Shown piece by piece: positions 1 through 11,141 of a stretch of DNA of 64,000 nucleotides. The notes beneath the pieces are model-generated. The model searched no databases and was not told where the DNA came from. It was given only the letters and a program-made list of their open reading frames with translations. The stretch covers positions 62,001 through 126,000 of the forward strand of contig JADNRZ010000021.1 in NCBI GenBank assembly GCA_015501605.1, in the 5' to 3' direction. The position numbers were made by a program, and so were the translations under genes. This stretch comes from Panaeolus papilionaceus. Lineage: Eukaryota > Basidiomycota > Agaricomycetes > Agaricales. How positions within the stretch are numbered: position 1 is the stretch's first letter; every line of letters begins with the position of its first letter.

Positions 1-1557
1 AGGTCCATCGTACCTTGGCATGAATTTCGCGACTCGCTTGGTCCCTTTGCGCTTGTAATTTCGGCGCCTGTTTTCTGTGGACAGCATCACAAGGTCGTCA
101 ACCTTGTAGACCTTCTCCGGTGCGCGATGTTCGTTGGCATGGTATGCTTGTCGAATTTTGGCTGCTGTGAGCGAATCTTGAGCCTGTTGGACATCAATCT
201 GTAACTGGTTGATGACCTCGCGAGCTGTGATCTCAGCTTCAGAGGTGTCACTGGCGAGGGGTGCTAATGGCGGAATGATCCGAGGTGATCTTCCAGTCTT
301 GAGCTGGAACGGAGAGAACCCGGTCGATGCATTGACCGTGTTCATGATGGCGAATCGTACTCGAGGCAGTGTCTTGAGCCAGCCCTTCTGGTTGCGATCC
401 ACGTGGTATCTGATCGCCTGCGTAACAGTTTTGTTGGTGCGTTCACTACTGCCATCTGTCTCAGGATGGTAGGAGGTGGACATCTTCATCCGCACACCGG
501 TGAGTTTGTGTAGCTCGGCCCAAACCTCCGAGGTGAATAGCGCATCCCGATCTGAGATGATGAATCTCATCAGTCCGTTATCACAGTACCACTCGTTGAA
601 AAGAACGAGTGCAGTTTCTGCTGCGGTGATGGTGGATTTTACGGGAATGATTTTAATATCAGCACCTAGGGTGTCGGTGATGGTGAGAATCATGTCGTAT
701 CCATCCTCTGCAGGGAGTGGTCCGACAAAATCCATGGCTATGGTCTCGAAACGGGCATCAGGTACAGGGAGGGGATGTAGAGGACCAGTGGGTTTTGAGG
801 TGCGAGCCTTGTTGCGCTGGCACTCAACACAGGATGGGATGTAAGCCTCCTCAAGATCGCGGCGCATATTTGGCCAGTAATATGAGTGTCGTAGGGTGTT
901 GTAGCTTTTGTCAAAACCAAAATGGCCCAGAATGTCGTGGGCTAGGTGGTATAGTGTCTCTCGGACTTTGGTGTCGGCTGGGATCAGCATCCTCCCCCCC
1001 ACATAAATAAGACCGGCCTCCTCTCGAGTTCCAGGTAGTGCACTGCCCATTTCCAGCCCATGTCGCACCTGTTGCGCGAATGGATCGGTTGCATATCCTG
1101 CCTTGATCTGGTTTATGAACTCTTGATCAGCTTGGATTTCTAGAGTGGTTGCTGCGACGAGAGGGGTGGAAGTGGGTAGGGTAGAAGGGAATGGAGGAGT
1201 CGCTGATGATGAGGTACGGGTGTATGCCAGTGCACATGCTGCGAAGAGGGCGGTGGGTGGATCATCTGGCATGCGAGATAAGGCATCAGCGGCATTGTTA
1301 TCTTCTCCACGGATGTAGACAATGTCAAAATCGAAGTCGGCGATCGTGTTTGTCCAGCGTTTCTGTCTGTTCGATGTATCCTTCTGGGTTTTGAAAAATT
1401 CGAGGGTGCGGTGATCAGTGTAAACCTCGAACTTTGTACCAAGGAGAAAATTGCGCCACTTCTTGAGTGCCTTGATGATGGCCAGGAGCTCCTTCTCGTG
1501 CGTTGGGTAGTTTCGCTCCGCTGGGTTGAGTTGGTATGAGTCGTAGGCCACTGGTCG
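1..1557 (-). pseudogene. Gypsy pol 3' half: RNase H remainder, HHCC and integrase core
   Basis: The reverse strand is open from the insertion junction at 1557 to the window edge. In order it shows the rest of RNase H (YTDHRTLEFF, then NAADALSR); the integrase HHCC motif (H and H in a segment with YYWPNMRR, then CVEC); the catalytic core with MDFVGPLP and SDRDALFTSEVW and a glutamate-bearing TDGSSERTNK; and, near the edge, a stretch ending KRVAKFMPRYDGP that is usual before the C-terminal integrase module. The visible frame has no stop, so this half was probably intact when the DNA transposon landed. It is now cut off from gag, protease and reverse transcriptase. Confidence 0.9.
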
Positions 1558-1585
1558 CATCAGGAAAAACCGGAAATGATTATAA
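1558..1585 (+). repeat. Left terminal inverted repeat of the Plavaka-type element
   Basis: Starts CATCAGGAAAAACCGG and pairs with 14221-14248 on the other strand, with one mismatch in the first 16 bp. The next 230 bp contain repeated AAGTTG, ACTTA and ATAAG words that recur at the opposite end, as expected for subterminal transposase-binding repeats. Confidence 0.85.
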
Positions 1586-1806
1586 TTTTAAATAATGTGT
1601 AATAAGATCAGATAAGTTGAGGCACACATTATCTGAGCTTATGAGGACTTATTGTGACTTACACCATCACAGTCATTAAATTCATTTCCTTATTAAGAGA
1701 TTATTGCCGGTTATGGCAATGTGGCCAATATAGAGCTCAAGTCCAATAGCAGAATAAAGTAACGAAAAGACAATGTGTTCAAAATACAAGCAGATCTATT
1801 TTAATC

Positions 1807-2702
1807 TAATCTTCTTTAGCCTTCCCTTTGCCTGCCTTCTTCGTCATACGGCCAAGAAGTTCCTCCGTCTGTTGAAGCTCGATCTCTAGATCCAAACGTC
1901 GTGCCGCCAGAATCCGGGCCTGCTGATAGGCTTCGTCGTGAGTGAGGCCGGAAGGGGAGGCGATCAATGATAAGAACTCTGATTGGGGTGCAAGTCGACG
2001 AACAGGAGTAGACGGGGCTGGTGGGTTGACTGCAGCGGACGAACGTGGCTGGAATTGCACTGGTTGAAGGGTGGAGGTACTTAATGGTGACCATGAAAAC
2101 CCAGAAGAACAGGCACTTGGAGACGAAATCGGCGAAGGGGACTGTAAATATATGCAATATTAAAATAAAGAACAACAATTTCTTAAATGGAAAATACACA
2201 CCTTAAAGATACGACACTTTTTTCAAAGCTCTACTCTTTGCGGCTTTGCTCATGCGTGGGGGCGTCATGACGTGATCCTTGTTACTTTTTGCCACGAATT
2301 TTCGAGATCCAGAAGCCAAGGCGCTCCTGGAAGACATCGCATAAATAGGCTGTGCAATAAAGTACATATGAGTCAACTCGTAAGTTTGGAGGATGATGAC
2401 AGCAACATACCATGCGAGCCGCAGATGGATGCCTTCTGCATCGGCGACGGCCAAGCCTTCCTGCACAGTTTGGAGAGCCGATGTTTTGTGTTTTAATGGT
2501 CAAGGGTCCCTGGATCAAGAAGCGTTAGATAACTTCACTAAAAAGTGAGTCGATGCTTACCGGTTTTGCAAGAGCGTCAGGAGGTCCTGAATCGGACTCC
2601 TGTCCACAGTCGTTATTATCTGAACCACTTTGATTTAAAGCGGTATCTGCTTCATCCCCACTGTCGCTGATATATCCTCCATCTTTGGGAGGGGGTTGTG
2701 TC
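1807..2702 (-). CDS. Small unrecognised transposon-borne protein (model incomplete)
   Basis: I do not recognise this protein. A likely start is the ATG at 2702 (MTQPPPKDGG), followed by an acidic serine-rich stretch ending near DALAKP, with a GTAAGC donor at about 2560. Middle exons near 2490-2210 are uncertain: one open frame ends in a stop one base before a GTGTGT donor at about 2203. The last exon (about 2142-1807) gives a serine/proline-rich segment, then THDEAYQQARILAARRLDLE and a lysine-rich C-terminus (KKAGKGKAKED), which looks like a short helical or coiled-coil tail. It is divergent from the gene starting at 2907, leaving about 200 bp for a shared promoter. The exon joins in the middle could be wrong, and the gene may be broken. 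Confidence 0.45.
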
Positions 2703-2906
2703 ATCCTTGTAAGATTGAAGATCTGGTCAGAATTAACGACGAGTGAATGAAAAATTTGAGTTTGAGGTGGCGAGCGGAGTTTGTTTACATGAATGGCAAA
2801 TCCCGGACTCCCGTCTACATTTTCCGTTCCGGCAAAAAAACTTCTGGCCACCGTTTGAACCCTGAACGCATTTTAGAGGCAAGAACTCTTCAAAATTTAC
2901 TCCGCA

Positions 2907-4003
2907 ATGCATTCAGACTCGGACATGCAGGCAAAAGTCAAAACGGAGCCTGTGACCCCTACGATCAACTCACATGCCCGCACCGGCGAGCCTCCCAAGC
3001 CAGCGACCCCTGCTAAAAAGTGTGTGGTCATTATCATATACCCTTAATCATAAAAAAAAGATTACTTACTGAATTTGCTTGTAGATCTCAAAAGCCTGGG
3101 CGCGGCCAGGTAAGTATCGCCTCGTTTCACCTTTTTTTCAGCAACTAAGGTAGTAGTACACAGCATCAATACTCGTCCCCTAGTGCCGCGCGCTGGCAGC
3201 ATTTTCCACAACATTCAGTGACGGGGCCTTCTGCGGATATCCTTCAGAATGCAGAAGACAGGTTGGAGGAGCTGCGTGTTCGTCGACGAGCTGCTTCTTC
3301 TTTCTCATTCAATGAAATTTTGTTGACACCAGAGCAAATCGAGGAGATCGAAGATGCTCGTGAAGAAGATGCCAGCTGCTTGCGAGCCGGCGAAACCACG
3401 TTTTTCGAGCGTGCGGTGCGGGGAAGGATTGAGGATGAGCATTGGCGAGCTCATCATCTCATGCCGGCCAAAGATAACTTGAAAGAGGCTCGTCGTCCTC
3501 TCCATGGGCGCAATACTTGTGTTGGGCCAGTGGCGCAGGAGAGGTTGGAGGGTAGCAATAAAAATAACGGATCAGGAGAGCTGGTTGGTGGTGGTGATGA
3601 TGATGATATCGGGCCTGTTGATGGCACTGGTAGGCCTGCTGGCGACGTTTGGATGAGTGAAATAGACCCTAACGAACAGGATGACTCTGACGAACCATGC
3701 CAAGCTCCCACTACTCCCCAACGCCCCAAGATTCGCACCGTCTATTCCATGTCTGCTCCTCATGTCAAGCGTGAGGCATTGCCTTTGAACTCGGCGGAGC
3801 GGACTTTGATTGATCGAAAGAGGCAGGGTGACGAGCAGGCTGCCATTGCGCAGTACAGGTATCTTCACCTAGCTAAAAAAAGGGAGGAATGGATTGGTTT
3901 GGCAACAAAGGAATTGGAGAGGGCTTTTACCTTGGATGATATACGTGGCACGAACTTGGACTCCATAAATGTTCAGGATGTTAAAAAGCGTAAATTAGAG
4001 TAA
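2907..4003 (+). CDS. Unrecognised charged nuclear-type protein carried by the transposon
   Basis: The ATG at 2907 begins MHSDSDMQAKVKTEPVTP. A donor at about 3016 (GTGTGT) joins a short exon (SQKPGRGQ), and a second intron ends before CATCAATACTCG at about 3164; from there the frame is open to the TAA at 4003. The product is about 310 residues: a basic/proline N-terminus, a helical charged segment (ILLTPEQIEEIEDAREE), an acidic glycine/aspartate stretch near residue 190, a helical region (AIAQYRYLHLAKKREEWIGL) and a C-terminal KKRKLE that resembles a nuclear localisation signal. I find no enzymatic motif. Its position between the transposon end and the Spt5-like gene suggests an element-encoded accessory protein; its role is unknown. 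Confidence 0.65.
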
Positions 4004-4169
4004 TTCATATTAGGCTTTACTTACTCAATTATCATATTTACACGTGCTGCAGAACTTTGACTGTTTTTTGGTGGGATGTCGGTGTTGTCTAGCTTTGACA
4101 TGGTGAGTGGTGGTTTAAACAAAGAAGGAGAAAGAAGAAATCTCTCACGAGCGCTGCTACATATGCTCG

Positions 4170-4218
4170 TCAAATCACTGATGGCAAGTCTTGTTGGGCC
4201 TTGCCATTAGTGATTTGA
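4170..4218. repeat. Imperfect hairpin sharing AATCACTGATGG with 7239-7297
   Basis: Arms of 19 nt (TCAAATCACTGATGGCAAG and its complement with one mismatch) flank an 11-nt loop. It lies between the convergent 3' ends of the genes ending at 4003 and 4318. CATATG occurs about 10-12 nt before AATCACTGATGG here, as it does in the second hairpin. The rest of the 4004-4317 gap holds nothing else I can identify. Confidence 0.7.
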
Positions 4219-4317
4219 TTGTGATGGAGTTTCTTCACAACACACACCCTTCATGGCACAATATTTTATACGGTTTATCAAACTTGAATGTACTATATGT
4301 ATGAATAAAAGCCTATT

Positions 4318-6928
4318 TTACCGTTCTCTTTTTGCCCTTAAACGTAGCCTGGCAGTAAGCGGCTGATTACGAGCCTTTTCCACCTGAGATTCCGACCGCA
4401 AAACTACCTCATCTGGCTCCAATAAAAGTACCTCCTCTGTCTCCGTATCAGCCTGTTCCTCGGAGTAGCTAATGACAATACACTGCATAACATGGCGAAC
4501 CCCGTCATAGCGGCTGGTGATACGCCTGATATGAGTGCCGCACCGACTGCCCCTTGTGACTACCATTGGGCCATTGTCACCCCTGTTGTGGACTGGTCGT
4601 CGGGGGTACACCCAGCCAGGTTCAAACCAACACTCCTTCCCTTGTCGCGTCCCTCGGAGCCCCAGAGTCCCGTTCTCCCGTTGCATTACAGTGACCACCA
4701 TGGCCGTCCCCGGGATTCCACCGCCGTGTATGTTCACCTTGAATGTCATTCCTATTAGCTGTTGATCCAGCAGTTCGTGTGTGGGCGGTGCTGTTACTTG
4801 TGTCGGTGAGTTGGCTTCTTGTGATAGTGGCGTCGACGAATTTGGGTCCCAGGCGGGGCTTGATGATGAAGTGCTGACGACATGCATGGGTGTGTGAATT
4901 GAGATTTCATGCGAGGACGCTGAGGCGACTTTCTCTTGAGATCCATTGGCGAGGTCAGAAGCTTGGGTGTTGAGTGGCGTTGCGGTTGAAGGGTGAGGTA
5001 TATACATGTGGCGCGTCATGAAGTACTCTCGCAATTTTTTTTGAGACCTGTGTCAAAAAAAAATCAGAACATCTTTCAAGTTTATCATTGAGCGTGATGC
5101 TTACTCTGGTTCAACAACATCCTCATATTCTAGCGTGATGTCGTGGAATGGTGCATTTGGGTTATACTCCTCGATGCGCACTATGAGGCCGTATTCACTG
5201 TCTCCTCGGTTGAACCAATTTTTGATTGTCCCGTGGCGTCCTTTGTGAGCTGTCTTCACGATTAATACTCGTTGACCGATCCACGGTAGATTTTCCCTCG
5301 GAAGTATTGAACTTTTTGAGGACTGGTTTGCACAGCCGATGAAAGGCGTGGATGAGATTATGGTCCAATTGATGTGTGCCTCAACATGCTATACAGAGAA
5401 ATATTTTGTTAGTATACCCCAAGCCATTGGTAATAATAGTAGTGTTACTTACCGAAACGTCATGATTCCGGGTGTTTACTATCGTAGCAACATCTCCCTT
5501 TAAACTTACAACCCACCCGCTTCTCTCTTTAAAGGGTCCATTTACAATCTCTACATAGTCACCCGTCTTGATCTCCTTACGAAGGGCCTTCCACGGCACA
5601 GAGAAAATACCGCTTTTATCTTCTGCCTCCATCTCGGCGAAAGTCACTTCAATCTTGCGAACACGTCCGCGTCTTCCCGATTCAATGTCCGTGATGAGAT
5701 CATCGAGATGGATGGCCCATTCCTGAGGCTTGGGAGAACGGTATTGCGCAGTCACGACTGATGGGTGATTGCTGGATGCGAATTGAAAGAATGCCGACGA
5801 GGATATGAGAGGAGGGGAGGGTCGAATTCCAAAAAAACTACAGCAGCCTCGCAGTAGTCCGTACTCAAACTTAGACGTGCCCACTTTGTAACAATGCGCC
5901 GACAATTCTTCAACGTCCCACCCACGAGCCTTGGCTTCTTCTGGCTCTAGCCATAGTCGCGGTTCGGGTATATTCTGTAACAGCGACCGCTTTCGTTTCT
6001 TCAGCACACCCCCGACGTCTAACACCTGCTGATTGGTAATGACACTTGGGATTCGAGGTACGACTAATAATTCCACACCCCACGATTCAACCCGCACCAC
6101 CAAACCAATGTCTCCTTCGTATATTGACCCATCCCGAATCGTCACCCACTCTCCAGTGACCGCCCTTTCTGCCCTCCCATTCATACTCAACAGTTTGCTC
6201 CAGTCGCCTTGTGCTATTCCCTCCATCACCGGGCCATTTCGAGTCTTCCTAACGCCCGGCGTCTTCATTAAAATCGCCTTCACGGCTTCGTCCAGCATTC
6301 CTTCGATATACACGTAACCCACGATGGTTGGGCGAACAATGATGCTTGCAATCCTTTCGGATTGAATCTTCTGGTATAGATAGAAGAGGACGTTTTCCTC
6401 ATGTCCTGGCTGCATGGCTGTTAGGATTGTGATTTTGTTTGCTGTAGAAATGTGTATACTCACCTTACATGCTACGCGGTAGATGGGATATGCTGGTGTT
6501 GAAATGGTACCATCGGCTGATCTCCCTGCAACAATTCTCGTATCGGTGGGGCTTTGGTTTAAGCGATTCTGAAGATGCCGTAGAAAAGAAGCCGTTTCTT
6601 CTTCCTGCTCAAGTTCGTCTTCGCGCAACAAATCCGCCCAGGTCTTGTAGGAAGTTGACTCATTGTCGTCTTCAATTTCTTCGGCGATGAAATAACCTAT
6701 GCGATAGGAGTGTTAGTCTCATGAGCTCACTTCAAATCAAATAAATAACAAAACTCCCCTAGACTAGACACTGTATCTTCTGGATCACTCTCAGAATCTA
6801 TGTCCTGGTCATCCACCTCGGCTTCAATGTCAACAAACGGATTAACCTGATGAAAGAGCGGTATCAATTGAATGGATCTACATCAACATGAAAAAAATGA
6901 GGACTTACGCGATGTTTTCGTGGCATAT
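4318..6928 (-). CDS. Spt5-like protein (NusG N-terminal domain plus KOW domains) inside the transposon
   Basis: A multi-exon gene from ATG 6928 (MPRKHR, then GTAAGT) to the TAA at 4318. The N-terminus is acidic (VDDQDIDSESDPEDT), as in Spt5. A 54-nt intron at about 6463-6410 joins VACK to PGHEENVLFYLYQK. Together with the following RPTIVGYVYIEG and a VKAILMKTPGV segment this is a recognisable NGN domain, the part of Spt5 that contacts Spt4 and the RNA polymerase clamp. Next is GEWVTIRDGSIYEGDIGLVV, a KOW domain; further KOW-like modules follow (GDYVEIVNGPFKERSGWVVS; LIVKTAHKGRHGTIKNW). The C-terminus is serine/threonine-rich with a basic end (RAKRER) and lacks an obvious CTR repeat. The length, about 700 residues, is shorter than host Spt5 (usually about 1,000 or more). 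It lies between transposon ends beside the transposase, so I read it as element-encoded. Donor choice near 6750 is uncertain. Confidence 0.82.
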
Positions 6929-7211
6929 GGAATCGAAGACTGTAGTTACTGAGAGGTCATTAGTGAGGGGAGCCTTGTTATCGGTGCAAGATTTGACTCG
7001 TTAGGGCGTTCAAGGGTGCCGCCCATTGTCTGGTATCCACTCCCGACAGTTGTCCTCCATCGCAGTATCAACCCAACTGCAAGAAACAAGGTATTTCTGG
7101 TCTCCGAAATGGGGCGTATATGGGGTGTACATACCTTGTAGAAACACAGGGGAGTATGGATAATATGGTATGACGGTGGTTGCAAAGAAAGAGCGAAAAC
7201 TCAGAACCCTC

Positions 7212-7324
7212 CCACGTCACTGCCTGACTTACTGCTGCAATCACTGATGGGATGGGTTTGAAATTCAAAGTCCGTTGAAATCCCGCCATCAGTGATTCCG
7301 CTAACATATGGTGTGGTGACGTGG
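7212..7324. repeat. Second AATCACTGATGG hairpin with outer CCACGTCAC arms
   Basis: The inner arms AATCACTGATGG (7239-7250) and its exact complement (7286-7297) are enclosed by outer arms CCACGTCAC (7212-7220) and GTGACGTGG (7316-7324). It lies between the start of the Spt5-like gene and the end of the transposase gene. The remainder of 6929-7594 holds no gene that I can support. Confidence 0.65.
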
Positions 7325-7594
7325 CGATGCTGACACCTTTCCCTTTCTCTTCCCTCCCCTCATCTCCCTATCCCATATCCTCGTCACCGTAACTAGCGAT
7401 CTCAACCATACCCTTGTCGCCGTAAACTCGCCGCTCTTGGACTCTTTCTCTTTCACTTACTTGCCCTCATCTGCCTATTCTCGGCCACGATCACCTTCCA
7501 CCAATTGCAAACCTTGCCTGCCGTGCTCAAGGACGTTCATATCATGCGCTGTATATTACCACCTAGTTACGTATATTATCGCAATGCATGGAGA

Positions 7595-10500
7595 CTAGAG
7601 CGTTGCGTAGACATATCTGTCGGAGAAAACGTTCACATAGAAGTGCTCCGATTCGTCCAACACCTTACTGGATGTCCAACCAACAGGGGCTTGAGGCCCG
7701 AATTTGGGGAAAAGGTGGATGCTGGACTTAATTAATTCTATGGGAATGATGCTCGATTTTCTGCGACCATCCCTGTCCACAAGCCGACGAATTTTGTAAA
7801 GTTGGTTGTTTGGATCCCTTGGTGCACGACTAAGAGGGACGAACCATTCCACGTACGCTAGATGATGGAATGGAAAGCCTTGAGGGAACAACATCCTCTT
7901 GCCGGCCTCAGTCAATTTGAAGACACATCGCACCTGAGCTATGCCATAATCTAATGGATCTCATCAGTAAACACGTCGAATTAAGTGAATTAGCATTAAC
8001 CACGCACCAGCGGGAAGATCAGGTATGTCCCCCGATTCTGACTCTTGCTTAACACGGACTAACACAGTGTCGAACCTTCCAGGAATCGTTTTACCATACT
8101 GGTCTTCGTGCTCGGGCTCGACGTGAATTGAATCCACCGTGCTCTCATCAAGGGGATTCAATGCGTGCATATCAAAACTGACAAATTTGATACGATGGAA
8201 GACTGGGACTTTCTGGAAAGGTAAGTGAATCGATCTTGTTTCTCGTTCCAGCTGCGCGTTCGTTAACCCTGGATGGCGATAGCCCGCTACATATCTCCTG
8301 AGAGCGTAAACGAAATCAACTGCACCATATTCGTGTTCGATATCCAACAGTGAGACGAGGCTGCGAGTAGGCTTTACGGTCATGCGCAGGCGCCGTTCGG
8401 GTATGAGAGAAGGAAGAGGTTTTGCAATATGGAGGGGTGAGTTGGATGTGATATTTAATCGTCGATGTATGAACTTGTCATGCTGATTAACTTGTTCTTT
8501 GCGGTGCACCCAGCGCGTCATTTGTGGATACTCATCCTTACAATTGGACGCCTCGTATGCCAGCTTGGTGTAGTCGATGTGGAGACGCTCGGAGTATTCT
8601 GTGTTGAAGTTGTCAGGAGTACCAAAATACTCGATGAAATCTCTGTAGTGACAGAGGTAGTGGAGTTTTGGGATGTTGAAGTTATCCCAGATGCCCAGGT
8701 CGACGAATATGCTTTTATTGTCGTGAAAGATCCGCAAAGCATTATCCATCGACGCAAGGGTTTTGGAAGTGTGGATGGGGAAACGTGATAGCTGCATGAA
8801 GTCAAGGAGGGATCGAACACACCGAACGAGCCGGATGTTGGAGGAGCCGTTGGGAAGGCGGATGTCTATGACGAGGGACAGCAGGAATCGGGATATAAGT
8901 TCGTGTTCTGTACCGCTGACCTGCGAAAGATGGCTGATACCCTTCATAAATAGACGAATATGGTGGTTAGGCGGGAGACGTCGGCACCTGGCGTCAAGCT
9001 CAGCTTCCCCAACAAGCTCCTTGATCCAACCAACCAGGTGTTTGAAGACCCCTTGGTATAGTTGGTGGAGGATATCAGGAGTGATCGCCTGGTAGATATC
9101 GACATGAGGCAAGCGCTTCCAGAACACGGACTGGACGGGCTTAACACCTTGTTCTTTGCACGCATTTTGAAAGGCATCAGCACCGTCGTGCACCTTATCA
9201 AGTGCCTCTATGACAGCGGCAGTTGATCGGGGTGCTCGTTTACTGGTGAGTTCTCCTATGTCAACCCGCGGAGCTGGACAGACTGGACACTGACCCCCTT
9301 TCACCAGCGTGACCAAGAGTTGTTCCGGATAGTCTGCAGGGTAGGCAGACAGAATAGGGAAACACCTCCTAATTGCACCGTCACCGCTGACGAGCATAAC
9401 GCCCTCACGACCTGCCCGTTCCAGGGACTTTAGGACAAAATGCATGCAGTGGTGGAAGAGGTTAGAAAGCGAGCGTCGTCGTGATGCCTTGTTGGTGATG
9501 TGTTCTAGCTTAGATGTAGGAAGGTATGCGAGCAGGATTTGACCCTGACGAGAAGGCTTACGACGTATATGTTTAGGGAGGTTGCCCAGGGTGAGATAAA
9601 CGGGATAGGCCTGCTTTCCCCGAAAATCTGTAACCTGTGTTTTGTCAGATGATATTATGACAGGCAAGATTGTGCACTTGTCACTATGGACGTCGCGCTC
9701 TATGGCCTTCTAAACATAAAATGTAAGCCAATTAAAAAGAAGTGGAAAGACGACAACTCACCTGTGTATTCCACCACCAGCTCCCCGTGTGCATGTCGTG
9801 GTACATCCTTACAGAGCTCTCTGGATCAGCAAAATGGCGTTCAGGTTCCAAAATGAGGTCATCGACGAAATCTGGGTCTCGCCACAGGGTCTGAATGCAC
9901 TCCAAGACATCTCGCGAGTAAAACTCCAGTGCTTCGCCTCCTTGTGTGACCTCCCGTCTCGTAAATCGCAGTCGAGAGGGTAACTTATCATCAATAATTT
10001 TATTGAGCTCATCAGAATTCTTGTATGAAAGCCCAAGACGCTCGCGGAACTGTGAGGTACGTTAAAACTGTCGATAAAATTATTTCCATACAAACATCTT
10101 ACCTCCTCAATAGCCAGCAGCTCCGAAAACGCCGTTGCTCCTGGTCCACGGAGCTTCCCCCAACGAGCAACCTCCCAATCAAGACATGATGCAAATGGTG
10201 CCCACGCGTTATCGCTGCCAACCGTGGTTTTGTAATGTGTGTCTATAGCGCTTCCTTTCTTCATTGACTGACCAGCACGAGACTGAGGATACTTCTCGCT
10301 GTAACGAAGCACAACAGCAGGTTTCAAACCACAACCCTGCGCCATATTGAAGCGGAGATTTGGAATGTCGCCAACAGCTGGCTCTCCGTCTGCTGCCTCA
10401 ACTTCTTCATCGACCACAGATGGATGGTCCACAGGTGCACCCTCTCGCGTCGGCTCCCAGCTTTGCTCAAGCTCAGCCTCCATTCGTGCCACGTCGTCTT

Positions 10501-10930
10501 CGACCTCATCATCTAATTCACCTGGCTCGACAGGATCAAGTCCAGGCTGAAACAATTCCTCATCGGATTCGGGCTCGGAATCGGAATCATCGAAGAAGAA
10601 AGGCACATCTGACATAACCTCGTCCAAATTGGGAGCAGGGTCGGCGTTGTCGATAATACCCGGTGAAGGAGGACCATCGTCAGCGGTTGAGGAGGAAACA
10701 TCAGAAGAAGAATCGGAGTCTGTCGATATCAGAGCAGCGTATGCCACTTCCACAATCCGCTGGATGTACAAATTTTTGCATGGTGTACCATCTGCGCTCT
10801 GAGCAAGATGGTTCTGCAAGCCTTTTGTAGAAAATGAGACCCAGCAGGCAGGGCATTGCCCCTCTTGAGTGTATTTGGAACTGTCGCTGCCAGAGCTAGA
10901 CATAGAGCTTGGGCTGGATGAGCAGTTCAT
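7595..10930 (-). CDS. Plavaka-type transposase
   Basis: The ATG at 10930 opens MNCSSSPSSMSSSGSDSS, then a zinc-finger-like CPACWVSFSTKGLQNHL, an acidic linker, and a region typical of basidiomycete Plavaka transposases: RDPDFVDDLILEPERHF, VRMYHDMHTGSWWW, then PVIISSDKTQVTDFRGKQAY and YPVYLTLGNLPKHIRRKPS. The catalytic-type core continues through GQCPVCPAPRVDIG, HVDIYQAITPDILHQLYQG and a long C-terminal part including FNTEYSERLHIDYTKLAYEA. The final exon (7933-7595) ends VFSDRYVYATL. Introns lie near 10090-10050, 9770-9720 and 8000-7935. The protein is expected to bind the terminal and subterminal repeats and catalyse excision and insertion. No internal stop was seen. The start is divergent from the DUF6532 gene 210 bp away. 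Confidence 0.88.
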
Positions 10931-11141
10931 GTTGGATAAAGGCTAAGGATGAAATCAGTCGTCTGAAAATTAGTGATTGGTTCACCTAGTATGGAAACGC
11001 GGAAGTATATAACGCCCCAGCACAACGAGTACATACAAACACAAAAAATCAGTCGAGTTGGTTCTCTTTCTGTTTGTTGCCCTTGTAAATTTTCACAGCC
11101 CTTCTTTTCTCCAGGACCTGGTTCTGAACGTCCTTGGAACC

